DNA of 64,000 nt. Source: VAZQ01 sp963725065 (GTDB taxonomy: Bacteria > Pseudomonadota > Alphaproteobacteria > Rhizobiales > Xanthobacteraceae). Positions 53,512 through 62,457 of this stretch are shown here, in pieces. The translations under genes were made by a program, and so were the position numbers. The stretch lies in the NCBI GenBank assembly GCA_963725065.1, contig CAVRXD010000006.1, forward strand, positions 43,655 through 107,654, in the 5' to 3' direction. Within the stretch, counting starts at the first letter, position 1. Every line of letters starts with the position of its first letter. The notes beneath the pieces are model-generated. The model did not search any database. It was not told the DNA's origin and was given only the letters and a program-made list of their open reading frames with translations.

Positions 53512-56500
53512 TTGCAGGCTCCACGGGGCTTCCCTCGTAGATGGCTGTCGGCAGATGCATCTCCTTGAGGACCAGTGACAACGGCAAGAGCGTCGTGCCC
53601 CGCTCGATCACCGCGCCGCCCATCACCGTGGCACCAAAGCAGACGGTGCAGCCGTCCTCCACTCGCGTTCTCTTCACCTTCAGCACCATGTTCTCGAAGG
53701 TGTGAAGCTGCAGCACGCCATCAACAACACAGTCGTTGCCAAAGGCCACCGCGTTCCAGTCGGAGCACTGCATCGGTTGCACCAGGACTGTTCGGTCCCC
53801 AATCTGACATCCCATCCATCGCAGAATGGAATTCGACAGGATAGTCCCGGCGCAGAACCAGAGAGCGCCTCTGCACCAGACAAAAAAGCAGTCCTGTACG
53901 AAGAAGTAGGCGAAGTGCCGCCAGGACCAGAACGGCGCCGAATCATCGGCACCCCATTTGCTGCCGACCAGGGACTTCTTCGTCGCGATGCAGATCAGAA
54001 CCAGGCTGACTTCCGTGAACAACAAAGCAATCGCCGCAATGGCCAACGGGTGTACGCCGGCCCGCAACAAACAAATGTACAGGATTGCGAAGATCAGCCC
54101 TTCGGTGATGGGCAGAATACCGATCGTGAAGAAATCAAAGAGGAAGATGCGGGTCAAGAAGAGGGGAAAATCCGGACGCCGTTGGGTTTTGTTCGCCGCC
54201 TCAAACGAGGCGCTCGCGAATTTCACCGCCGGGTTTCCCGCTACCGTGATGGGCTCGCCTGGCCGCGACCGCATCTGTCGCCGGAATTGTATATCACTGG
54301 CTGCAGTGGAGACGCCGACGAGGAAGTTGGACGGGAAATGACCGTATTCCGCCACGCAGTTGTTGCCGCTGAAGAAATTCCGGGGCATGTCGAGCTGACG
54401 TAGCTTGATATGCTCGGCGCCATAATCGAGCATGTTTGTGAAACAGCCATTGGACCAGAAGACTTGGGAGTCGGCACTGGCAAGCTCCGGGACGAGATTG
54501 AACATGAGGTCGCACTCCGACGCACCCACGCGCGGGAAGCGCATGCCGGCGAGCGCTCGCAGGTACTGCCCGGTGATCGTCCAGGTCCACTGTCTCTGGA
54601 TGCGGTCCATTAGATATTTTCTGTACATGAGGAGAGCTGCCCTGAACCCACGCGAAGGGTAGAGGCCCGGCGAAGCAGCCGTGCAGCGGATGAAGAGGCA
54701 TTCCAGCAGAGCGGTCACGGTGAGGGTGAGCCCGGTGGTGATGAACGCGTAGAGGCTCAGGTGCCAGAGTATCTCCCAGAGCGGCGTCACTCTGAAGTAG
54801 TCACCGGAAAGCTCAGCGTCCGCGGCGGGTATCAGGCCGCTTGCGAACCACAGGATCGCAGCGGTGGGGACCACAATGAGCCAAAAGGATATGAAGATCT
54901 GCATTGCGATGTTGAGCGCTTCCAGCAACCAAATCGGAGACGCGTACTGGCAATATCTCGCGGTGCGCCTGAGCTCCGTGCAGCGACCGCTGAGGCGCGC
55001 GGGAGCTCCTTCCCACATCTCGTGAGAACCCACGCTGGCGAGAATGGGGGTGAACGGAGTGATCCAACTCCCCGGGCCAACGGTCACATTGTTGGCGATG
55101 GCGGCTCGCATTCCGATCTTGCACCCGCTTGCGAGGCGAACAGGGCCGACATGCAGGGACTGTCCCGACCAGCTCGTGGCTTGAATGTACGCTCCGGTCT
55201 GGATGGCGACATTGTCGTCGATGGAGATCAAATCCAGCGGCCCGGACAGCTGAGCATCGTGCGCGCACTGAAGGTTGTCGCCCACGCTGGCGCCAAGCTG
55301 CCGCAACACGAATGCCATGAGCGCAGCGCTGCGGTACAGCGTACGCAGCGTGAGAAGCACCATGTTCTCCAGCCGTCCGATACACCAGATCCGCAGATGC
55401 ATTCTGCTCCACTTGGGATACACGCCCGGGGTCACATTGTTCTTGTAGATGTCACCGCCCATGAAGAATTTTATCGTCATGACCCAGAGCAGGCCGGCGA
55501 AGGGCGTGACCAGGCCGAGCAAGTACAGGAAGAGGCCGACGATGATAAACTCCCACAGGGTGGCGGTCGTGAAAAAGGTTCCGACGTCGGCGAGGTCCAG
55601 GGCGACGAGAACGACCACTAAGCCCGGGGAATACAAAAATATTGCGAAGAGGACCTGCAGGGCGGTGAAGTATCCGACGGGGAGTACCTCCGCCGCGACC
55701 TGATCGTGCTCGACGCTGTCCTCACAGCATCTCACCGGGCCGGCAGCAACCTTGGAGGTCCGCCGGAGCGCTCGCGGACGCCTCGCCACTTTTCGCGCAG
55801 TGTTGCAGTCACTCAGCAGCGCCCGGACAGTCACCTCCCATCCCGAAGCCTGTAGTTGCTGCGCCAAGCGCGCGATGAGGATCGAATGCGCACCAGCCTC
55901 AACGAACCCATCATCCAATCCCAACTGCGTCTCGAACACGGCCCTGCAGATCGCCAATACTTCCTCGTTCTCAGGGTCCATACCCGCATCGGCATCAGGC
56001 GGCTCGACTTCTCCTTCCCCCGTGTCCCGCGCGCTGACCAGTGTCTCCCTCCGGGCGTCCTCCGCTTTCGGCTCGGCGCTTCTCCGCAGATGAGATAGGT
56101 TTGGCAACGACTTCCGGTCGATCTTGCCCGAGATCGGGTTCATGACGAATTTTTCTACAAGTAAGATCCGTGTCGGGACCGACGGCTCTGGAAGTTGTTT
56201 GGCAAGCGCCGCCGTCACCCGGGCAGCCCACGCCGCGGGCGCTCGAGCGACCACCGAGATCTCTCCTTCGCAGACCGAAGGCGCCGCGACGAAGGCGACA
56301 AGCGCCTCGTTCTGATAGTCTACAACAGCGGCCTCGATCTCGCTGAACTGCGTCTGGAGAATGCCCTCAACGGCCTGTGCCTCGACGCGGTGCCCGCGCA
56401 CTTTGAGCTGCGCGTCGATTCGGCCGAGGAAGTGTACGCGCTGCGTTTGAATGTCGATTTTGCATTTATCGCCGGTGCGGTAGAGGCGGCCGAACTGAGG

Positions 56501-57784
56501 ATGCGTGATGAACTTTTCGGCCGTGAGCTCCGGCAAGTTGCGGTACCCGCGCGCAAGGTGCACGCCACCGATGCAGAGCTCTCCAACCTCTCCGTGAGGT
56601 ATTGGGCGCAGTTCATCAATCGCGAGGATGACGTAGGTGACGTTGGCGAACGGCGGTCCGATGGTGATGGGCTCCCCCGGCCGCAAACTCTGGCGGCTGG
56701 TGTCGGTGCTCGCCTCTGTGGGGCCGTAGGTGTTGATGATCTGCCGTCTACCCCGGGTCCAGGGCTCCACGAGCGCGCTTGGGAAGACTTCGCCCGCCGG
56801 CACGATGAAGCGGCACAGTGGATAGGGAAGATCCACCTCTGGGGTTGATGTGAGGGTGGTGAGCAGCACCGGCGGACAGAACAGCACCGTGACCTCAGCC
56901 TCGCGGAGGACGGCGACGAGGTCCGGACCGGACCGGATTTGCTCCTTGGTCAGCATGACCACGGCGCAGCCCGACACCCAGGCGCTGTACATTTCGGAAA
57001 TGCTGCCGTCGTAACCCAGCGACGACGTGAGCGAGGTCGCATCCATGCCGGGCATGAGATCGAAGTAATCGGCGTAGCTCAGGGCGAGGTTGACATAGCC
57101 CGCATGCGGGCACTCCACGCCCTTGGGCTTCCCAGTCGTTCCGCTCGTGTAAAAGATGGTCGCAAGGCGCTGCGTGGGGTCGTCCAGCCAGGTTGGCGGT
57201 TCTCTTCGCGGCATCCTCTCCGGCAACGTCATGACGTCGAGCGTCGGCAAGTCGCGAAATTTGTCTTGCCCCCGCGTGACAATGACTACCGGCTGTGCGT
57301 CATTCAGCATGTGGGTGACGAGGGCTTCGGGCAGCGTGGTATCGAGGAAAAGCACGGTGCCGCCGGCCTTAAGGATGCCGAGATGCGAGGCCACGATTTG
57401 CCAGTTGTCCTGTGACATGGCCACGGCAACGACCTGATCGGGTCCCGTGAGATAGGGAGAAAGGGCCGCGGCCACGTTTTCCGCCCGTGCGTCGAGCTCA
57501 GCGAAGGTCAGGGACTCTCCGGTGTGCGGAATCTGCAAGGCCGTGAGATGCGGAAATTTCTCCGCAGAGCGGCTGAATACCTCTGTGAGCCAGCGGATTC
57601 CCTTCTGATGCGGCACGTTCAGGAATTGCCGGTCATCAAAGACGTCGGTCAAGCTGTACGGGCAAGTGTCCGCTTGTGGTACCTTTTCCGCCGCCCAAAG
57701 GTACCGTCGCCAAGCCGCATACGTCAGCACCAGGAAAAACGCGACGGCGGTCGCTACGAAAATGAGCATGTCGATGTCCGTCAT
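53498..57784 (-). CDS. Pls/PosA-type membrane peptide synthetase 1 (A-T-TM/LbH)
   Basis: The 1428-residue protein starts with a membrane anchor (MLIFVATAVAFFLVLTYAAW). An adenylation domain follows: A3 FYTSGTTGKPKG (211-222), A5 YGPTE (353), A7 YRTGD (435), A8 GRIDAQLKVRGHRVE (454) and the catalytic Lys of NPISGKIDRKSLP (554). The carrier Ser is in EAGAHSILI (634; usual motif GGHS). The last ~750 residues hold several membrane-helix groups and hexapeptide/LbH stretches (MGCQIGDRTVLVQPM, FGNDCVVDGVLQLHTF, FGATVMGGAVIERGTTLLP), as in Pls and PosA poly-amino-acid synthetases. There is no classical condensation domain. Confidence 0.9.
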   Translation of the reverse strand: MTDIDMLIFVATAVAFFLVLTYAAWRRYLWAAEKVPQADTCPYSLTDVFDDRQFLNVPHQKGIRWLTEVFSRSAEKFPHLTALQIPHTGESLTFAELDARAENVAAALSPYLTGPDQVVAVAMSQDNWQIVASHLGILKAGGTVLFLDTTLPEALVTHMLNDAQPVVIVTRGQDKFRDLPTLDVMTLPERMPRREPPTWLDDPTQRLATIFYTSGTTGKPKGVECPHAGYVNLALSYADYFDLMPGMDATSLTSSLGYDGSISEMYSAWVSGCAVVMLTKEQIRSGPDLVAVLREAEVTVLFCPPVLLTTLTSTPEVDLPYPLCRFIVPAGEVFPSALVEPWTRGRRQIINTYGPTEASTDTSRQSLRPGEPITIGPPFANVTYVILAIDELRPIPHGEVGELCIGGVHLARGYRNLPELTAEKFITHPQFGRLYRTGDKCKIDIQTQRVHFLGRIDAQLKVRGHRVEAQAVEGILQTQFSEIEAAVVDYQNEALVAFVAAPSVCEGEISVVARAPAAWAARVTAALAKQLPEPSVPTRILLVEKFVMNPISGKIDRKSLPNLSHLRRSAEPKAEDARRETLVSARDTGEGEVEPPDADAGMDPENEEVLAICRAVFETQLGLDDGFVEAGAHSILIARLAQQLQASGWEVTVRALLSDCNTARKVARRPRALRRTSKVAAGPVRCCEDSVEHDQVAAEVLPVGYFTALQVLFAIFLYSPGLVVVLVALDLADVGTFFTTATLWEFIIVGLFLYLLGLVTPFAGLLWVMTIKFFMGGDIYKNNVTPGVYPKWSRMHLRIWCIGRLENMVLLTLRTLYRSAALMAFVLRQLGASVGDNLQCAHDAQLSGPLDLISIDDNVAIQTGAYIQATSWSGQSLHVGPVRLASGCKIGMRAAIANNVTVGPGSWITPFTPILASVGSHEMWEGAPARLSGRCTELRRTARYCQYASPIWLLEALNIAMQIFISFWLIVVPTAAILWFASGLIPAADAELSGDYFRVTPLWEILWHLSLYAFITTGLTLTVTALLECLFIRCTAASPGLYPSRGFRAALLMYRKYLMDRIQRQWTWTITGQYLRALAGMRFPRVGASECDLMFNLVPELASADSQVFWSNGCFTNMLDYGAEHIKLRQLDMPRNFFSGNNCVAEYGHFPSNFLVGVSTAASDIQFRRQMRSRPGEPITVAGNPAVKFASASFEAANKTQRRPDFPLFLTRIFLFDFFTIGILPITEGLIFAILYICLLRAGVHPLAIAAIALLFTEVSLVLICIATKKSLVGSKWGADDSAPFWSWRHFAYFFVQDCFFVWCRGALWFCAGTILSNSILRWMGCQIGDRTVLVQPMQCSDWNAVAFGNDCVVDGVLQLHTFENMVLKVKRTRVEDGCTVCFGATVMGGAVIERGTTLLPLSLVLKEMHLPTAIYEGSPVEPASVTR

Positions 57785-57797
57785 CAGAGCTTTTGAG

Positions 57798-57862
57798 ACA
57801 GCGAGGAGTGCAGACTAAGAGAGTCTCTGGCTCTTTTGGTTGAGGACGTTACGCGGCATGCC
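57798..57862. repeat. 65-bp direct repeat, likely end of an insertion sequence (copy 1)
   Basis: Positions 57798-57862 align without gaps to 63758-63822 with about 80% identity. In both places the repeat adjoins a transposase C-terminal remnant on the minus strand, so it probably marks the element's 3' end including its terminal repeat. It lies directly upstream of synthetase 1. Confidence 0.65.
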
Positions 57863-58022
57863 GTTGGAGTTGCAAGCGGCGTTGAGCGATAGTCTGGCGT
57901 TTGATCTTTTCTCTCTGCAGCAGGATGGTCTGGGATGCCGCAGCGTTCTCTGCCTCAAGTCGGCTCTTCGACTTGAACGGCGAGACGAACACGGCCAGGC
58001 AGAGGCAGAATAGCGCGATCAT
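57849..58022 (-). pseudogene. Internally deleted IS transposase (integrase-core type) remnant
   Basis: Minus-strand reading from 58022 gives MIALFCLCLAVFVSPFKSK, then SRLEAENAA, the N-terminus of an integrase-core transposase common in Bradyrhizobium. It jumps straight to SQTILLQREKIKRQTIAQRR and LQLQRHAA-stop (57849), the C-terminus of the same protein. The central catalytic domain is deleted. It overlaps the last ~22 codons of synthetase 2 in a different frame. Family placement is from memory of these motifs. Confidence 0.7.
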
Positions 58023-61000
58023 CGTCGCCGACGCTAGGCGATTCGTTCACGTGATCAACACGGATGGAGTTCTCAGTCCGTGCAAGGGGGGCCATGACAG
58101 GCTGCGCGGGGCTTCCTTCATAAGTCGCAGTGGTCATGATCATCTCTTTGAGGACCAGCGACAACGGCAGAATCGTCGTGTCCGGCTCGATGACCGAGCC
58201 GCCCATCACCGTTGCGCCAAAGGCAACGGTGCTACCGTCCTGGATGTGCGTTCGCTTCACCTTCAGCGTCATGTTTTCGAAGGTGTGAAACTGCAGGAAG
58301 CCGTCGACGACACAGTCATTGCCGAAGCTGACCGCGTTCCAGTCAGAGCACTGCATGGGCTGGGTCACGAGTGTGCCGCGGCCAATATGACACCCCATCC
58401 AACGCAGGATAGAATTCGCCAGAACAGTGTCGGCGAAAAACGCAAGCGGTCCCCGGCACCAGACGAAGAAGCAGTCCTGCGCGAAGAAGTAGGCGAAGTG
58501 GCGCCAGGACCAGAACGGGGTCGCGTGATTAGTCCCCCATTTGCTGCCGACGAGCCCCTTTTTGATCGCCACGCTGAGCAGAACCAGTGCGACTTCCACC
58601 AGGACCAGCGCAAGCACCACGCTGGCGATGGGGTGTCCGCCTAGTCGCAGCAGACAAACAGCCAGGATCGCGAAGATCATCACCTCAGCAATGCGCAGTA
58701 TGCCAATACTAAAAAAGTCAAACAGGAAGAGGCGCGTGAGGAAGAGGGAGAAGCTTGGCAGCCTATGGGTGTCATTCTCCGTCTCGAATGACGCGCTCGC
58801 AAATTTCACGGGCGGGTTGCCAGCCACCGTGATCGGCTCGCCAGGCCGCGACCGCATCTGTCGTCGAAACTGGATTTCGCTGCCGGGCGTTGAGACGCCT
58901 AGCAGAAAATTGGACGGGAAGTTCCCGTGCTCTGCCACGCAATTATTCCCGCCGAAGAAATTTCGGGGCATGTCGAGGCGTCGCAGCGTGAGGTGCTCGG
59001 CACCGCGATCGAGCATGTTCGTGAAGCATCCATTGGAGAGGAACACCTTGGCGTCGGCGGTAGCGACTTCTGGAATGAGGTTGAACATGACGTCGCATTC
59101 GGAGGCGCCAATGCGCGGGAAGTGCATGCCGGCAAGCGCGCGCAGATACTGTCCCGTAATCGTCCAGGTCCACCATCGCTGGATGGCGTTCAATCTGTTC
59201 ATTCGATACAGGAGGAGAGCGCCCTTCAGACCGCACGAGGGGTACAGCCCCGGCGAAGCGGCCGTCCAGCGAATGAACAGGCAGCTCAGCGTAGAGGTTA
59301 CCACGACCGCGACCCAGGTCGTGATGAACGTGTAGAGGGCCACGCCCCACACGATCTCGAAGAGCGGCGTCACCCTGAAATAATCGCGCGCAAGGTCAGC
59401 GCCGTCAGCGAAGATGATATCGCGGGCGAGCCACAGGATGGCGGCGGTGGGGGCGGCAATGAGGCAGAAGGAGAGGAAAACCTGCATGAGTACATTGAGC
59501 GTCTCCAATAGCCAGATGGGATGCGCGTACCGGCAGGTGACCGCCGTGCGCTTCAACTGCGTACAGCGGCCGCTCAGCCGCGCGGGAGCGCCTTCCCACA
59601 TCTCGTGCTCGCCCACGTCGGTGAGGATGGGGGTGAACGAAGTGATCCAGGTGCCGCGGCCTACCGTCACATTGTTGGCAATAGCGGCCCGCATCCCGAT
59701 CTTGCAGCCGCGCTCGAGGCGAACAGGGCCGACGTGGAGATACTGCCCTGACCATCTGGTCGTCTGGATATAGGCGCCGGTCTGAATGGCGACATCATCG
59801 TCTATGGAGATCAAGTCCAGCGGCCCGGACAGCGCCGCATCGGGCGCGCACTGCAGGTTCTTGCCCACGGTTGCGCCGAGCTGCCGCAACGCGAATGCCA
59901 TCAGCGGCGCGCTGCGATACATCGTCGCCAACGGCTGGAGCACCATCTGCTCCAGCCGACCGATGCACCAGATCCGCAGATGCGTCTTGCTCCACTTGGG
60001 GTAAATGCCCGGCGTCACGTTGTTCCTATAGACGTCACCTCCCAGGATGAGCTTGATCGTCATGACCCAGAACAGGCTGGCGAAGGGCATGACGAGCCCG
60101 ACGAAGTACAGCGCGAAGGCCGCGACGACGAACTCCGGGAAGCTGCTGGTCGTGAAGAATGCCTCCACGTCAATCAAGGTGAGCGCGCCGACGAAGGCCA
60201 CGAGGAGCGGCGAATACAGGAGAGTCGCGAAGAGGACCTGCAGAGTGGTGAAGTATCGGATGGAGAGCACCTCTGCCGCGCTCTCGTCGCGCTTGGCGCA
60301 GGTCTCGCTGAATTTCACAGGAGCGGCAGACGCCTTGGCGGCCTGCTCGAGCGTGCGCGGGCGGTTGGCGACTTTCCGCACTGTGTTGCAGTCACCGAGC
60401 AGCGCCCTGACCGGCACCATCCATCCTGCGGCTTGCAGTTTCTGCGCCAGGCGGGCGATGAGGATCGAGTGTCCGCCGGCCTCGGTGAATCCATCGTCCA
60501 ATCCGAGCGGCGTGTCGAACAGGGCGCGGCAGATCGCCAGCACCTCCTCGCATTCGGGGCTGGTGCCTTCGGAAGCGGGCAGTTCGGCAACCTCTTGCCC
60601 TTTGTCCGACGCATTGGCAGGCGGCTCTTGACGAGCGTATTTCGCTTGCGGCTCGGCGCTTCTCAGGAAATGAGCCAGATTTGGCAGGCACTCCCTGTCG
60701 ATCTTTCCCGAGACCGGCTTCATGACGAATTTCTCGACAAGGAAGATCCTCGTCGGGACCGAAGGCGCCGGAAGCTTCTGGGCGAGGGTCGCCGTCACGC
60801 GCGCAGCCCACTTCGCGGGCGCTGGAGCAACCACCGATATCGCGCCTTCGCAGACCGAAGGCGCGACCACGAATGCAACGAGCGTCTCGTTCTGGCAGTC
60901 CAGAACAGCGGCCTCGATCTCACCGAACTCGGTCTGGAGAATATCCTCCACGGCCTGCGCCTCAACGCGATGTCCGCGCACTTTGAGCTGCGCGTCGATC

Positions 61001-62349
61001 CGGCCGAGGAAGTGCACGCGCTGCGTCTGAATGTCGATCTTGCACTTGTCCCCGGTGCGGTAGAGGCGGCCGAACTGAGGGTGCGCGATGAACTTCTGGG
61101 CGGTCTGCCCCGGCAAGTTGCGGTAACCGCGGGCAACGTGGATGCCGCCGATGCAGAGCTCTCCAATTTCCCCGTGGGGCAGCGGTTTGAGTTGATCGAT
61201 CTCGAGGATGACGTAGGTGACATTGGCGAACGGCGAGCCGATGGTGATGGGCTCACCCGGCCGCAAGCTCTGGCGGCTCGTGTCGGTGCTCGCCTCGGTA
61301 GGACCGTAGGTGTTGATGATCTGCCGTCGGCCCCGCGTCCAAGGTTCTACCAGCGCGCTCGGGAAGGTTTCGCCCGCCGGAACGATGTAGCGGCACAGCG
61401 GGTAGGGGAGATCCACCTCCGGGGCCGATGTCAGGGTGGTGAGCAGCACTGGAGGACAGAAGAGGACCGTAACCTCGGCCTCGCGGAGGACGGGGACGAG
61501 GTCCGGACCGGACCGGACCTGCTCCTTGGTCAACATGACCACGGCACAGCCCGACACCCAGGCGCTGTACATCTCGGAGATACTGCCATCGTAACCCAGC
61601 GACGACGTGAGCGAAGTCGCGTCCATGCCCGGAAGAAGATCGAAGTAATCCGCATAGCTCAGGGCCAGGTTGACATAGCCTGCGTGCGGGCACTCCACCC
61701 CCTTGGGCATCCCGGTGGTTCCGCTGGTGTAAAAGATGGTCGCAAGGCGATGTGTGGGGTCGTCGAGCCAGGCCGGCGCGTTCCTTCGCGGCGTCTTCTC
61801 CGGCAATGTCAGGACGTCGAGCGTCGGCAGGTCGCGGAACTTGTCTTGCCCCCGCGTGAGAATGATGACCGGCTCCGCATCGTTGAGCATGTGGGTGATC
61901 AATGCGTCGGGCAATGTGGTGTCGAGAAACATCACCGTGCCGCCAGCCCTGAGAATGCCGAGGTGACAGGCGACGATCTGCCAGTTGTCCTGCGACATCG
62001 CCACGGCCACGATCTGGTCAGGGCCGTTGAGGAAGGGAGAAAGGGCCGCGGCCACGGCTTCCGCCCGCACGTCGAGCTCGGCAAAGGTCAGCGATTCCCC
62101 GGTGTGAGGAATCTGTAACGCCGTGAGATGCGGATATTTCTCGGCGGACCGGCTGAAAATCTCCGTGAGCCACCGCACCCCTCTCTGATGCGGCACGTTA
62201 ACAAACGGGCGGTCGCCGAAGACATCGGTCAGGCTGCAGGGACAATTATCCGCCTGCGGGACTTTCTGCGCCGCCCAGATGTATCGCCTCCAAGCCAGAA
62301 ACGTCAGCGCAAGGAAGCCAGCGATGACGATTGCAAGAATGGCTGCCAA
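57955..62349 (-). CDS. Pls/PosA-type membrane peptide synthetase 2 (A-T-TM/LbH)
   Basis: This 1464-residue tandem paralogue of the next gene has the same domain order: membrane anchor (ILAIVIAGFLALTFLAW), adenylation domain (FYTSGTTGMPKG, YGPTE, YRTGD, KPVSGKIDRECLP), carrier domain with the standard EAGGHSILI serine (about 628), then membrane helices and hexapeptide/LbH regions. The substrate pocket residues read the same as in synthetase 1. The start is TTG 62349, supported by GAGGG. After EGSPAQP it carries about 43 extra residues, the last part read out of frame through an IS remnant. The amidinotransferase gene ends 108 bp upstream. Confidence 0.9.
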   Translation of the reverse strand: MAAILAIVIAGFLALTFLAWRRYIWAAQKVPQADNCPCSLTDVFGDRPFVNVPHQRGVRWLTEIFSRSAEKYPHLTALQIPHTGESLTFAELDVRAEAVAAALSPFLNGPDQIVAVAMSQDNWQIVACHLGILRAGGTVMFLDTTLPDALITHMLNDAEPVIILTRGQDKFRDLPTLDVLTLPEKTPRRNAPAWLDDPTHRLATIFYTSGTTGMPKGVECPHAGYVNLALSYADYFDLLPGMDATSLTSSLGYDGSISEMYSAWVSGCAVVMLTKEQVRSGPDLVPVLREAEVTVLFCPPVLLTTLTSAPEVDLPYPLCRYIVPAGETFPSALVEPWTRGRRQIINTYGPTEASTDTSRQSLRPGEPITIGSPFANVTYVILEIDQLKPLPHGEIGELCIGGIHVARGYRNLPGQTAQKFIAHPQFGRLYRTGDKCKIDIQTQRVHFLGRIDAQLKVRGHRVEAQAVEDILQTEFGEIEAAVLDCQNETLVAFVVAPSVCEGAISVVAPAPAKWAARVTATLAQKLPAPSVPTRIFLVEKFVMKPVSGKIDRECLPNLAHFLRSAEPQAKYARQEPPANASDKGQEVAELPASEGTSPECEEVLAICRALFDTPLGLDDGFTEAGGHSILIARLAQKLQAAGWMVPVRALLGDCNTVRKVANRPRTLEQAAKASAAPVKFSETCAKRDESAAEVLSIRYFTTLQVLFATLLYSPLLVAFVGALTLIDVEAFFTTSSFPEFVVAAFALYFVGLVMPFASLFWVMTIKLILGGDVYRNNVTPGIYPKWSKTHLRIWCIGRLEQMVLQPLATMYRSAPLMAFALRQLGATVGKNLQCAPDAALSGPLDLISIDDDVAIQTGAYIQTTRWSGQYLHVGPVRLERGCKIGMRAAIANNVTVGRGTWITSFTPILTDVGEHEMWEGAPARLSGRCTQLKRTAVTCRYAHPIWLLETLNVLMQVFLSFCLIAAPTAAILWLARDIIFADGADLARDYFRVTPLFEIVWGVALYTFITTWVAVVVTSTLSCLFIRWTAASPGLYPSCGLKGALLLYRMNRLNAIQRWWTWTITGQYLRALAGMHFPRIGASECDVMFNLIPEVATADAKVFLSNGCFTNMLDRGAEHLTLRRLDMPRNFFGGNNCVAEHGNFPSNFLLGVSTPGSEIQFRRQMRSRPGEPITVAGNPPVKFASASFETENDTHRLPSFSLFLTRLFLFDFFSIGILRIAEVMIFAILAVCLLRLGGHPIASVVLALVLVEVALVLLSVAIKKGLVGSKWGTNHATPFWSWRHFAYFFAQDCFFVWCRGPLAFFADTVLANSILRWMGCHIGRGTLVTQPMQCSDWNAVSFGNDCVVDGFLQFHTFENMTLKVKRTHIQDGSTVAFGATVMGGSVIEPDTTILPLSLVLKEMIMTTATYEGSPAQPVMAPLARTENSIRVDHVNESPSVGDDDRAILPLPGRVRLAVQVEEPT

Positions 62350-62457
62350 AACCCGCCCTCACATTTTTATACGCTCGGACCATTGCATCAAGGCGTTCGA
62401 AACTCGACCTCGAGGTCAATGGTGCCCGTTCTTGAGCAGGATGCTGAAACAGCGAAC

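Noticed and set aside
59980..62118. 712-codon open frame antisense to synthetase 2
   Set aside because: Shadow of the synthetase coding frame; Arg/Glu/Val-rich with no recognisable motifs, while the opposite strand has complete adenylation and carrier motifs.
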